A DNA stretch of 64,000 nucleotides, taken from Pseudomonas sp. MWU16-30317. GTDB taxonomy: Bacteria > Pseudomonadota > Gammaproteobacteria > Pseudomonadales > Pseudomonadaceae. The notes beneath the pieces are model-generated. The model made no database searches. It was given only the letters and a program-made list of their open reading frames with translations, and was not told the DNA's origin. Where the stretch lies: NCBI RefSeq assembly GCF_020515695.1, contig NZ_JAIWJA010000009.1, positions 1-64,000 on the forward strand, read 5' to 3'. Below, in pieces: positions 17,243 through 25,035 of this stretch (positions are counted from its first letter, which is position 1; every line of letters begins with the position of its first letter). A program made the translations under genes and the position numbers.

Positions 17243-18245
17243 GGGGGATGCTCCAAGTGAGGGCGATGCTGTCGCCGGGGCGGATATGACAAGGCAAGCA
17301 AATAGAGGCAGGGGCACCGCCGCCGATCAGGGCGAGCAATTGGTCGATCACGGCCTGGGCCAGCGCCTCGATGGGCTGCACCACGGAACACAGCGAGGGA
17401 TGAATCTGAGTGCCGAGGGCGATGCCGTCGAAACCGATCACCGACAGGTGCCGAGGTACCTGGCGACCGCCGCGACGCAGTTCGGCGATGACGCTGATGG
17501 CCAGTAGATCGTTGGAGCACACCAGTGCCGTCGGCGCTTCAAGGCCGCGCAACCAGGGCGCTAGCACGCTAAGGTCGGCTCGGGTGTGGGCGGGCATTTC
17601 GAGTACCGGCATCGGCTTCAGGCCGCGGGCCTGCAGGGCGTCGCAATAACCCTGATAACGCAGGCGGGCGCGGTCCGATTGCAGCGCGGGGCCGGCGACC
17701 ATGCCGATATGGGTGTGGCCCAGCTGCAGCAGGTGCTCGGTTGCCAGTTGCATGCCGGCGCGGTTGTCCACCGACACCGCGCTGAAGTCGGCGCGTGTCG
17801 GTTGGTGGTAGGCGAGCACGAACGGCGTGGCTTCGCGGCTCAGGGCATCGAGCAGCGGATTGTCCTGGGCATCGGTGACCGTCAGTACCAGGCCGTCGAC
17901 GCGCTGGCGCAGCAGGTCCTCGACCACTTCGGCCTCGCGAGCGCTGTCGTAGTCGGTGGTGGCCAGCAGCAAGTTGTAGCCGTGCACGCGGGCGACCCGC
18001 TCCATCGCCTGAAACTGCTCGGCGAACACCGGGTTGAGCAGGTTGGGTACGACCACGCCGATCATGTGCGTGGCTTGCAGACGGAACTGCCGACCCAGCC
18101 GATTGGGGCGAAAATTCAGCGTCCGCGCGGCGGCGAATACCAATTCACGCGTCGCCTCGCGGACCACATCCGGTGTGGCGAACGCGCGAGCGGCAGTGGC
18201 GCGGGAAACCCCCGCCAGTTGTGCAACATCTTTCAAATCGGTCAT
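17226..18245 (-). CDS. LacI-family transcriptional regulator of the ABC/phosphodiesterase operon
   Basis: The 339-residue protein begins with a LacI helix-turn-helix (LKDVAQLAGVSRATAARAF, residues 4-22) and continues with a periplasmic-binding-protein-like effector domain (MIGVVVPNLLNPVFAEQF, FVLAYHQP, HIGMVAG, ALVCSNDLLA, LSVIGFDGIALG). It is the first gene of the six-gene leftward operon and overlaps the binding-protein gene by 17 bases. A palindrome of LacI-operator type lies just before its start, so it probably represses its own operon until the imported substrate or a product binds. Confidence 0.88.
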   Translation of the reverse strand: MTDLKDVAQLAGVSRATAARAFATPDVVREATRELVFAAARTLNFRPNRLGRQFRLQATHMIGVVVPNLLNPVFAEQFQAMERVARVHGYNLLLATTDYDSAREAEVVEDLLRQRVDGLVLTVTDAQDNPLLDALSREATPFVLAYHQPTRADFSAVSVDNRAGMQLATEHLLQLGHTHIGMVAGPALQSDRARLRYQGYCDALQARGLKPMPVLEMPAHTRADLSVLAPWLRGLEAPTALVCSNDLLAISVIAELRRGGRQVPRHLSVIGFDGIALGTQIHPSLCSVVQPIEALAQAVIDQLLALIGGGAPASICLPCHIRPGDSIALTWSIPHEKVR

Positions 18246-18256
18246 GGGCGCCTGTT

Positions 18257-18270
18257 TGAGATCGATCTCA
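18257..18270. promoter_or_regulatory. 14-base palindrome, probable LacI-type operator
   Basis: TGAGATCGATCTCA is a perfect palindrome with a central CG step, the common LacI-family operator form. It sits 12-25 bases before the regulator start and is bracketed by two GGCGCC hexamers at 18247-18252 and 18273-18278. Autoregulation is the natural reading. Confidence 0.6.
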
Positions 18271-18515
18271 TTGGCGCCGATTGTGGCGTGGGGATGTGGC
18301 AGAAAAAGGACTGGGGTATTGCAGTTGTGTGACGGATGGAGCCCGTGTTTACTGGATCAAACGGAGTTTATTGGCTATCGGTTCAGCACAACTCTGCAAA
18401 ATGCAATAATATCCGCCTTCTGCCTCGCGCGTGGCCTGGTCTGCCGGCCACCGTGAGCCATCATTGTCAACAGACCGTGCTGCACGGTCTCAACCACACT
18501 GGACCTGCTGACTCT

Positions 18516-19400
18516 ATGCGAATGCGCCTTATGCTGTTGGGCGGTGGGAATGCCCTGGGGCAAGCGCTGATTCGCCTCGGAGCGGAAGAGGACATCGGCT
18601 TCCTCGCCCCGCGCCCCCCGCAGGACGGTTGGGATGTAGCGAGCCTGACTCAGCTGCTCGATGACACCCGCCCCGATGCGTTGATCAACCTGGCTTACTA
18701 CTTCGATTGGTTCCAGGCCGAAAGCGTCAGCGAAGCGCGCCTGACTGCGCAGGAGCGCTCGGTCGAGCGTCTGGCCGAGCTGTGCCAGCACCACCAGATC
18801 GTGCTGGTGCAGCCGTCCAGCTACCGGGTGTTCGACGGCTCGCGGGCCACCGCCTATAGCGAAAAAGACGAACCGGTACCCTTGGGCCTGCGCGGCCAGG
18901 CGTTGTGGCGCATGGAACAAAGCGTGCGCGCGGCCTGCCCGCAGCACGTGTTGCTGCGTTTCGGCTGGCTGCTCGATGACAGCATCGACGGCGTGCTGGG
19001 GCGTTTCCTGAGCAGTGCCGAGCAACCACGCGAATTGATGTTGGCCGATGACCGTCGTGGCAATCCGACGCCAGTGGATGACGCCGCACGGGTGATCATT
19101 TCGGTGCTCAAGCAGCTCGACTGCGAGGCGCCGCTGTGGGGCACCTATCACTACGCCGGCAACGAGGCGACCACGCCGCTGGCGCTGGGGCAGGCCATCC
19201 TCACCGAAGCCGCCCATCTGCACCCCCTGGCGGTCGAGTCGCCGACCGCCCAGGCCCACGCTGCGCGGCCCGATGCCGCCGACGAGCCGCAGCACGCTGT
19301 GCTGGCTTGCAAGAAAATTCTCCACACTTTCGGGATCAAACCACGCGCCTGGCGGGCCGGACTCCCGAGCCTACTGGATCGATATTATCGTCATGGTTGA
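18516..19400 (+). CDS. Sugar-nucleotide reductase, RmlD-like
   Basis: ATG at 18516 gives 294 residues beginning MRMRLMLLGGGNALGQAL, a slightly altered Rossmann glycine motif. Later phrases (LINLAYYFDWFQ, PSSYRVFDGSRATAYSEKDE, DDRRGNPTPVDDAARVI, TYHYAG) match the dTDP-4-dehydrorhamnose reductase (RmlD) branch of the extended SDR family. It overlaps the next epimerase gene by eight bases, so the two are coupled. The YxxxK catalytic pair of the family is not obvious, so the exact activity is uncertain. From memory the pair corresponds to PA4069-PA4068 in P. aeruginosa. Confidence 0.7.
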   Translation: MRMRLMLLGGGNALGQALIRLGAEEDIGFLAPRPPQDGWDVASLTQLLDDTRPDALINLAYYFDWFQAESVSEARLTAQERSVERLAELCQHHQIVLVQPSSYRVFDGSRATAYSEKDEPVPLGLRGQALWRMEQSVRAACPQHVLLRFGWLLDDSIDGVLGRFLSSAEQPRELMLADDRRGNPTPVDDAARVIISVLKQLDCEAPLWGTYHYAGNEATTPLALGQAILTEAAHLHPLAVESPTAQAHAARPDAADEPQHAVLACKKILHTFGIKPRAWRAGLPSLLDRYYRHG

Positions 19401-20322
19401 TGCTCCTGTCCTGATCACCGGCGGCGCCGGGTTCATTGGTTCCCATCTTGTGGACGCGCTGTTGGCCGAGGGCTACGCGGTGCGGATCCTCGATGACCTG
19501 TCGTTCGGCAAACGCAGCAACTTGCCGCTGCACAACCCCAAGGTCGAGCTGTTGGTTGGCAGCGTTGCCGATGCCGCTCTGGTCTCCCGTGCGGTTGCCG
19601 GTTGTCAGGCGGTGGTGCATCTGGCCGCAGTCGCTTCGGTACAGGCCTCGGTCGATGATCCGGTGAGCACGCATCAGAGCAATTTCATCGGCAGCCTGAA
19701 TGTCTGCGAAGCCATGCGCGAGCACGCGGTGCGCCGCGTGGTGTTTGCCTCCAGTGCAGCGGTGTATGGCAACAACGGCGAAGGCCAGGCGATCGACGAA
19801 GACACGCCCAAGGCGCCCTTGACCCCCTACGCGTCGGACAAACTGGCCAGCGAGTACTACTTCGATTTTTACCGCCGTCAGCACGCGCTGGAGCCGGTGA
19901 TCTTTCGCTTCTTCAACATCTACGGCCCGCGCCAGGATCCCTCCTCGCCGTATTCCGGGGTGATCAGCATCTTCACCGAACGTGCGCAGCAAGGCGTGCC
20001 GATCAATCTGTTCGGCGATGGCGAGCAGACCCGGGATTTCTTCTACGTGGAAGACCTGGTAGCGCTGCTGGTGCAGGCGCTGGAAAAACCGCAGGTGGAG
20101 GTGGGTGCGATCAATGTCGGCCTTAATGGCGTGACCAGCCTCAATCAGTTGCTCGAAGCGCTGGGCACGGTGGTCGGCGATCTGCCTGCCGTGACCTACG
20201 GCCCGGCGCGCGCGGGCGATATCAAACACTCACGCGCCAACAATGCCCGTTTGCTGCAACACTTCGAACTCCCCGCTATCACCCCGTTGACCGAAGGCCT
20301 GCGGCGCTTGATTGCCGGTTAA
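19393..20322 (+). CDS. NAD-dependent epimerase/dehydratase
   Basis: The 309-residue protein starts with a classical Rossmann motif, ITGGAGFIGSHL, then ASSAAVYGNN, the catalytic YASDKLASE (YxxxK), FRFFNIYGPRQ and RDFFYVEDLV. These are hallmarks of extended SDR UDP-sugar 4-epimerases such as GalE/WbpP types. ATG at 19393 lies within the end of the upstream reductase. The pair may modify a cell-surface sugar nucleotide, but no glycosyltransferase is adjacent. Confidence 0.82.
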   Translation: MVDAPVLITGGAGFIGSHLVDALLAEGYAVRILDDLSFGKRSNLPLHNPKVELLVGSVADAALVSRAVAGCQAVVHLAAVASVQASVDDPVSTHQSNFIGSLNVCEAMREHAVRRVVFASSAAVYGNNGEGQAIDEDTPKAPLTPYASDKLASEYYFDFYRRQHALEPVIFRFFNIYGPRQDPSSPYSGVISIFTERAQQGVPINLFGDGEQTRDFFYVEDLVALLVQALEKPQVEVGAINVGLNGVTSLNQLLEALGTVVGDLPAVTYGPARAGDIKHSRANNARLLQHFELPAITPLTEGLRRLIAG

Positions 20323-20343
20323 CGGCGCCGTCTGGGCGGACGT

Positions 20344-20424
20344 CTTCGCGGGCAAGCCATGCTCCCACAGGTGTACGACATACCACTGTGGGAGTTGGGC
20401 GTTCCCGCGAAGAGGCCGGCAGGA
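20344..20424. repeat. REP element pair (type GCGGGCAAGCC/TGTGGGAG)
   Basis: The outer arms TTCGCGGG and CCCGCGAA and the inner CTCCCACAG and CTGTGGGAG are inverted copies. It lies between two convergent genes. The same family recurs at 24933, 49660, 52042 and 56375. Confidence 0.75.
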
Positions 20425-20441
20425 TCAGCGAAAATTCCGCA

Positions 20442-21119
20442 TCAGAACCTATACCCAACCCCCACCATATACACCCACGGATCGACATCCACCTTGACCT
20501 TGGTTTCCTGCGCGCCCAGCGCCGTGGGGCCATCGACGGTGGCCTTGGTGTTGATGTCCACGTACCACACCGCGGCGTTGAGCATGATGCTGTCGGTAAG
20601 CATGTAGTCGGCGCCGATCTGCCCGGCGAAACCCACCGAATCCTGCATGCGCAGGTTGCTGAAGCCCTGGGCCTTGCGTTCGCTGGTGAGGTCTTCGTCG
20701 TAGAACTTGGTGTAGTTGATCCCCACGCCGGCGTAGGGCTGGAAGCGCGAATCCTTGTCCAGTGGGTAGTACTGCAGCGACAGGGTCGGCGGTAATTGCT
20801 TGATGTCCGCCAGCTTGCCGCCCAGTCCGGCACCTTTGACCCCGACGCTATGTTGGAACGGGGTCGCCAGCAGCAACTCGACGCCCCAGTGATCATCGAG
20901 CATGTAGGCGAAGGCCAGGCCCAGTTGCGTGTCGCTGTCCAGGGTCGCCTTGGTGCCGGAAACGCGCGCGCCGTCGACCTTGAGGTTGCCGCTGTCCTCA
21001 TTGGGTGCCGTGGTGGCGGCGCCAGCACGAACGATGATGTCTCCGGCCTGGTGAGCCTGGGCGAGGGGTGTGGCGAGCGCCAGCGCGAGGATCGAAGCGC
21101 TGAGCAGGGACTTGTTCAT
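20442..21119 (-). CDS. ompW: Outer-membrane protein OmpW/OprG
   Basis: The 225-residue protein has a signal peptide (MNKSLLSASILALALATPLAQA) and an eight-strand barrel pattern ending in the aromatic GVGYRF. Typical OmpW phrases are present: AGDIIVRAG at the mature N-terminus, LGLAFAYMLDDHWGVELLLATPF, LPPTLSLQYYP and PYAGVGINYT. OmpW/OprG forms a small pore for hydrophobic compounds. In P. aeruginosa oprG lies next to the zinc ABC genes, as here. A candidate ANR box lies upstream. Confidence 0.9.
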   Translation of the reverse strand: MNKSLLSASILALALATPLAQAHQAGDIIVRAGAATTAPNEDSGNLKVDGARVSGTKATLDSDTQLGLAFAYMLDDHWGVELLLATPFQHSVGVKGAGLGGKLADIKQLPPTLSLQYYPLDKDSRFQPYAGVGINYTKFYDEDLTSERKAQGFSNLRMQDSVGFAGQIGADYMLTDSIMLNAAVWYVDINTKATVDGPTALGAQETKVKVDVDPWVYMVGVGYRF

Positions 21120-21183
21120 GGGGGCTCCATTGGCAGTTCATAAAGGATGGCGCCAATGGTAGGGAGTGCTAACCCATGATCTG

Positions 21184-21197
21184 TTGACTTGGCTCAA
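21184..21197. promoter_or_regulatory. Candidate ANR/FNR box upstream of ompW
   Basis: TTGACTTGGCTCAA matches the TTGAT-N4-ATCAA dyad at eight of ten positions. It lies 65-78 bases before the OmpW start, a distance compatible with an activator at -41.5. From memory, oprG of P. aeruginosa is oxygen-regulated by Anr. Confidence 0.4.
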
Positions 21198-21212
21198 TGC
21201 CAGCGCGATTAA

Positions 21213-21731
21213 TCAGTTGGGCAGCTCATAGACGTAGATTTTCTGCGCATCGAGCTGATAACCGGCCTCGGCCAGATCGCTGGTGGTGGCCTTGACCTGC
21301 ATCGGACCCTCGATCCAATAGGGTTGATACAACTCCTCGACCTTGACCCCCAGCTCACTGGTCACGTGCACGATCTGGTTGGAGGGTGGCGGTGGCACGT
21401 GGATGCAGGCGCCGTAGTAGGGCACCAGCAAAAAGTCGGTGGTTCGGCCTTCCTCGTTGACCTCCAGCGGTACGATATAGCCCGGGATCTTCACCTGCTG
21501 CCCATCCAGCGCCTGCACCACCGGCGCATGGGGCGCCTGCTGCTGGGCGGCGGGTGCCGACTCGATGGCGCTGCCCAGCTTGCTCAGGTCATGCAGCGGT
21601 GTCATCTGCGGCTTGAGGTGCGGCGCGTCGGGCGGGATCAGCGCGTCCCAGGTCAACTCGTGGATCGGCGCCGCCCAGGCGGGCCCTGCGCAAGCCAGCA
21701 GCCAGCACAACAACAGGCGTTCAGCACGCAT
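21213..21731 (-). CDS. DUF3299 exported protein of the zinc operon
   Basis: The 172-residue product has a signal peptide ending WAAP and the DUF3299 core: HELTWDALIPPD, VKIPGYIVPLEVNEEGRTTDFLLVPYYGACIHVPPPPSNQIV, and EGPMQVKATTSDLAEAGYQLDA. The cysteine and histidine of ACIHVPPPP suggest a metal site. It starts just before the permease stop region and closes the four-gene zinc operon. Homologues are, from memory, induced by zinc starvation; the molecular job is unknown. Confidence 0.78.
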   Translation of the reverse strand: MRAERLLLCWLLACAGPAWAAPIHELTWDALIPPDAPHLKPQMTPLHDLSKLGSAIESAPAAQQQAPHAPVVQALDGQQVKIPGYIVPLEVNEEGRTTDFLLVPYYGACIHVPPPPSNQIVHVTSELGVKVEELYQPYWIEGPMQVKATTSDLAEAGYQLDAQKIYVYELPN

Positions 21732-21740
21732 CGATCAGAC

Positions 21741-23006
21741 TCATAAATGGATGGACAGGCCGTCAGCCAACGACTGACGGTACGCCCGCCAGGCCGGCAC
21801 GGTGCCCATCAACAGGGCCGCACCGAGGATGATTGCGAGCAGGCTCCATTCATACTCGCTGGGCAGCGACAATGGCAAGTACAGCCCGTAATTGGCTTGC
21901 ACATAGCCCTGCGCCCCGGCGATGCAGGCATACAGCAGCGCTACCCCGGTGACGATGCCGGCGAGCGCCAGGCCCAGCGCTTCGAGAATCAGCAGCCCGG
22001 CAATGTGCAGCGGCCTGGCGCCCACCGAACGCAGGATAGCCATCTCCCGGCGGCGCTCGTTGAGGCTGGTGAGGATCGCGGTGAGCATGCCGATCAAGCC
22101 GGTCAGCACCACGAACAGCGAGACCACGAACAGGGCTTTTTCGGCCGTGCCCATCAGGCTCCAGAGCTCCTGCAAGGCCACGCCCGGCAAGATCGCCATC
22201 AGCGGTTCGCCACGGAAATCATTGATGTCGCGCTGCAGGGCGAAGGTCTGCACCTTGCTGTTGAGCCCCAGCAACACGGCGGTGATGGCGGTGGGCGTGA
22301 GGTCCATGTTGCGCGCCTGATCGGCGCTGATGCGCTCGGCGCCGCGAGCCGGCACGCCGTTGTGCCAGTCGATGTGGATGGCTTCCATGCCGCCCAGGCT
22401 GATATGCAGCGTGCGGTCCACCGGGGTGCCGGTACGTTCGAGGATGCCCACCACGGTGAAGGGCTTGTCGTCGTGCTTGACCAGGCTGATGGCGGCCACG
22501 CCGTGGGCCAGCACCAGCTTGTCGCCGAGCTGGTAGTGCAGCGCCTCGGCCACTTCGGCGCCGAGCACGACCTCGAACGGATCGACCTTGAACGCTCGCC
22601 CTTGGGCCAGCTCGAGGTTCTGCCGGTGACCGTACTGGTAATGCTCGAAATAGCTGGCGTCGGTGCCCATCACCCGGTAACCGCGGTGCGAGTCGCCGAG
22701 GGAGATGGGGATGGCCCACTTGACCTTGGGGTCGCTGGCGTAACGCTGGAAGCTGTCCCAGCGGATGTTGTTGGTGGCGTTGCCGATGCGAAATACCGAA
22801 TACAGCAGCAGGTTGACCGACCCCGAGCGGGCGCCGACGATCAAGTCGGTACCGCTGATGGTGGCGGCAAAGCTGGCGCGGGCTTCGGTACGCACGCGCT
22901 CCACGGCCAGCAGTAGACACACCGACAGGGCGATGGCGAAGGCCGTCAGGAAAGCGGTAAAGCGACGATTGGCCAGGCTGGCCAGGGCGAGACGCAGTAG
23001 ATACAT
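21741..23006 (-). CDS. FtsX/MacB-like ABC permease of the zinc operon
   Basis: The 421-residue protein begins MYLLRLALASLANRRFTAFLT with a first membrane helix, then a large periplasmic domain, and three C-terminal membrane helices (about 280-300, 335-360, 390-410) separated by NERRREMAILRSVGARP, the FtsX coupling motif. It belongs to the MacB/LolC type of permease, which usually transmits force rather than forming a channel. The start overlaps the ATPase stop as TGATG. Confidence 0.85.
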   Translation of the reverse strand: MYLLRLALASLANRRFTAFLTAFAIALSVCLLLAVERVRTEARASFAATISGTDLIVGARSGSVNLLLYSVFRIGNATNNIRWDSFQRYASDPKVKWAIPISLGDSHRGYRVMGTDASYFEHYQYGHRQNLELAQGRAFKVDPFEVVLGAEVAEALHYQLGDKLVLAHGVAAISLVKHDDKPFTVVGILERTGTPVDRTLHISLGGMEAIHIDWHNGVPARGAERISADQARNMDLTPTAITAVLLGLNSKVQTFALQRDINDFRGEPLMAILPGVALQELWSLMGTAEKALFVVSLFVVLTGLIGMLTAILTSLNERRREMAILRSVGARPLHIAGLLILEALGLALAGIVTGVALLYACIAGAQGYVQANYGLYLPLSLPSEYEWSLLAIILGAALLMGTVPAWRAYRQSLADGLSIHL

Positions 23007-23716
23007 CACAAGCCTCCGGTGCGCGCGGCGCGGTTGAGATCGGCCAGCGACAGGCTGCGATCGAACAGCGGCGCCAGGCTCTGATCGTGGCTGACGAACA
23101 GCAGGCTGGCACCGGCGGCGCGGCATTCGGCGAACAGCAATTGGATGAAGGCCTGGCGGGCATCGGTGTCGAGCGCCGAGGTCGGCTCGTCGGCAATCAC
23201 CAGCGCCGGTTGGCCGATCAGGGCACGGGCGGCGGCGACCCGTTGTTGCTGGCCGATCGACAGCGTATCCGCACGGCGGGCGATCAGGGCGCGGTCGGTG
23301 AGGCCAAGCTGGGCCAACAGGGCCATTGCCGCCTGTTCGACGCTGCCATGCCGCTCGCTGGCGCGTTGGGCGCGGGCCGTGGAAAAGCGGCAGGGCAGTT
23401 CGACGTTCTCGCGCACCGAGAGGAACGGCAGCAGATTGAACTGCTGGAAGATGTAGCCGGTGTGATCGACCCGGAAGCGATCGCGCTGGCCCTGCTTGAG
23501 GGTGGAGATCTCTTGGCCCAGCAGGCGGATGCTGCCGCGGTCGGGCGTCTGTACGCCGCCGAGCAGGCCCAGCAGGGTGGTCTTGCCACTGCCGCTGGGG
23601 CCTTTGAGAAACAGGCTTTGCCCTTTGTGCAGGGTGAATTCCGGGATGTCCAGCAACGGCGGTTGGCCGGGCCAGGCGAAACGTACATCGGCCAGTTCGA
23701 TCAGGGCTTCGGGCAT
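23006..23716 (-). CDS. MacB/LolD-type ABC ATPase of the zinc operon
   Basis: The 236-residue ATPase has Walker A GPSGSGKTT, Q-loop YIFQQFNLLPFLSV, signature LSIGQQQR (with I for the usual G) and Walker B LVIADEPTSALD. The start at 23716 lies two bases after the ZrgA-like gene stop. Together with the FtsX-type permease it should form an ATP-driven complex with the exported zinc-binding partners of the operon. Confidence 0.85.
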   Translation of the reverse strand: MPEALIELADVRFAWPGQPPLLDIPEFTLHKGQSLFLKGPSGSGKTTLLGLLGGVQTPDRGSIRLLGQEISTLKQGQRDRFRVDHTGYIFQQFNLLPFLSVRENVELPCRFSTARAQRASERHGSVEQAAMALLAQLGLTDRALIARRADTLSIGQQQRVAAARALIGQPALVIADEPTSALDTDARQAFIQLLFAECRAAGASLLFVSHDQSLAPLFDRSLSLADLNRAARTGGL

Positions 23717-23718
23717 GG

Positions 23719-24321
23719 TCAGTAGGTCAGCACGCTGTTGTCCGGGGTGGCGTCCACGCCTTCCTGGCCATTGGGTGCTATCAGCTGGACCTGCACCTTG
23801 TGAGTGGCCGGGAAGGTCTTGAACAAGCGGGTCAGATCGAGGCTCTTGAGGACGGCGGCGTTGTCGCACTGGAGTTGATAGTGGGCGTGGATTTCGCTGT
23901 GATCGTGGTGGTGTTCGGCGCCGTCGGCGTCATGCTCGTCGGCATCTTCATCGTGGTCATGCTCGTCTGCAGCGGGCTTGTCGCCGAACAGCGGGCTGTT
24001 GAGGGTTTGCTTGGCGACGATGCACTTGGCAGCGGCGGGCACGGCGAACAGGGTCAGCGGTTGCGCCAGCAGTTGGCGGACGTTGTTCACGGCAGCCTTG
24101 TCAGCATCGCTGGTGGCGGGGTGTTCAAAGCCGACCAGGTTCATGGCCGGGCTGTCGAGCTCCAGCTCCAGGGTTTCGTCGTCCAGTGCCGCATTCAGCC
24201 GCGCGGTGCCGTGTTCATGGGCGCCGAGGCTGGCGTGCTCGACCTCGTGGGCGGCGTCGGCAGCGTGGGCGATGGCGAGCGGCAGCAGGGCGAAGGGCAA
24301 AGCGAGCAGCAGACGGCGCAT
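23719..24321 (-). CDS. ZrgA-like zinc uptake protein (DUF2796)
   Basis: The 200-residue protein has a signal peptide (MRRLLLALPFALLPLAIAHAAD), a mature start with AHEHGTARLNAAL typical of DUF2796, and a histidine/aspartate-rich linker around residues 115-145 (EHDHDEDADEHD...). It ends QVQLIAPNGQEGVDATP. DUF2796 includes Vibrio ZrgA, a periplasmic zinc-acquisition protein. As first gene of the operon, behind a Zur-like dyad, it probably captures zinc in the periplasm under starvation. Confidence 0.85.
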   Translation of the reverse strand: MRRLLLALPFALLPLAIAHAADAAHEVEHASLGAHEHGTARLNAALDDETLELELDSPAMNLVGFEHPATSDADKAAVNNVRQLLAQPLTLFAVPAAAKCIVAKQTLNSPLFGDKPAADEHDHDEDADEHDADGAEHHHDHSEIHAHYQLQCDNAAVLKSLDLTRLFKTFPATHKVQVQLIAPNGQEGVDATPDNSVLTY

Positions 24322-24348
24322 GGGATCTCCGGTAAGGGTGGAAATGTG

Positions 24349-24366
24349 TGATGTTATAACGATATG
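24349..24366. promoter_or_regulatory. Candidate Zur operator
   Basis: The dyad around GTTATAAC (within ATGTTATAACGATAT) resembles the AT-rich Zur box with TGTTATA half-sites. It is 28-45 bases before the ZrgA-like start. The right half is imperfect, so the call rests partly on the zinc function of the operon. Confidence 0.45.
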
Positions 24367-24392
24367 GGTTGCGCCCGCAATCTCGATCCCAG

Positions 24393-24481
24393 CTTGTAGC
24401 GAGGAGGCTTGCCCCCGAAAAGGGTCGAATAATCGAGATGCTGCGGGCACGACTCATCGGGGGCGAGCCCCCTTCCTGCAG
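24393..24481. repeat. REP element pair (type TGTAGCGAGG/GCCCCCGA)
   Basis: GTAGCGAGGAGGCTTGCCCCCGA and its inverted partner ATCGGGGGCGAGCCCCCTTCCTGCA flank a spacer of about 40 bases. This second REP family recurs at 56002 and in decayed form at 53852 and 61349. Confidence 0.7.
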
Positions 24482-24553
24482 TGTCGGTGTGAAGTTCGGG
24501 TTGATGCGCCCTCTTTCAGCTGTTACAAAACCGGCCTATCGAAGGAGCACAGC

Positions 24554-24904
24554 ATGTTGAGAATTCGCGGCACCGTGGGCGATCTGCCGGTTGACCTGAC
24601 CATCGAGATGGACCCAGCAGACTGGGCGTTGCTGGGCAACCAGTTGAACATCTTGGCGCCCAGCGACGCGCCAACCCCGACCCCGACCAGCAAGCCAAAG
24701 AACCAGGACGATGCCTTGTGGCGCAATGCCTTGGCGTTGGTGGAGTCGAGTGGGCAGATCAGCGGCCCGTCCCTGCTGGAACAGCTCGAGGGCCTGGCGG
24801 GCAGCACGGCGGGAGCCAAGCGCCTGCTGGTACGGCTGCGCCATAGCGCGTTGATTCAGGTGCAGAGCGGCGCGGATGCGCCGTTGTATTGCTGGGCGGG
24901 CTGA
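24554..24904 (+). CDS. Conserved hypothetical pseudomonad protein
   Basis: ATG 24554 follows GAAGGAGC and gives 116 residues. The N-terminal third (MLRIRGTVGDLPVDLTIEMDPADWALLGNQL) looks folded, followed by a flexible PTPTPTSKPKNQDD linker and a C-terminal helical segment (DALWRNALALVESSGQISGPSLLEQLEGLAG). No signal peptide or membrane segment is visible and I do not recognise a function. Codon use is like the core genome, so it is a resident gene. Confidence 0.65.
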   Translation: MLRIRGTVGDLPVDLTIEMDPADWALLGNQLNILAPSDAPTPTPTSKPKNQDDALWRNALALVESSGQISGPSLLEQLEGLAGSTAGAKRLLVRLRHSALIQVQSGADAPLYCWAG

Positions 24905-24932
24905 TATTCGGGTTATGCGGTGTCAGTGCCGG

Positions 24933-24999
24933 TCTCTTCGCAGGCGGGCCTTGCTGCCACAGTCATACATCGGGTGGGAGCAAGGTTGCGCGTTCGGCG
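24933..24999. repeat. Decayed REP element
   Basis: TCTTCGCAGGCGGGCCTTGCTGCCACAG and GGTGGGAGCAAGGTTGCGCG are recognisable but mutated inverted copies of the GCGGGCAAGCC family. Confidence 0.5.
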
Positions 25000-25035
25000 G
25001 CAAATGGGCTGGTACAGCCCGCCCACAATCAACCC

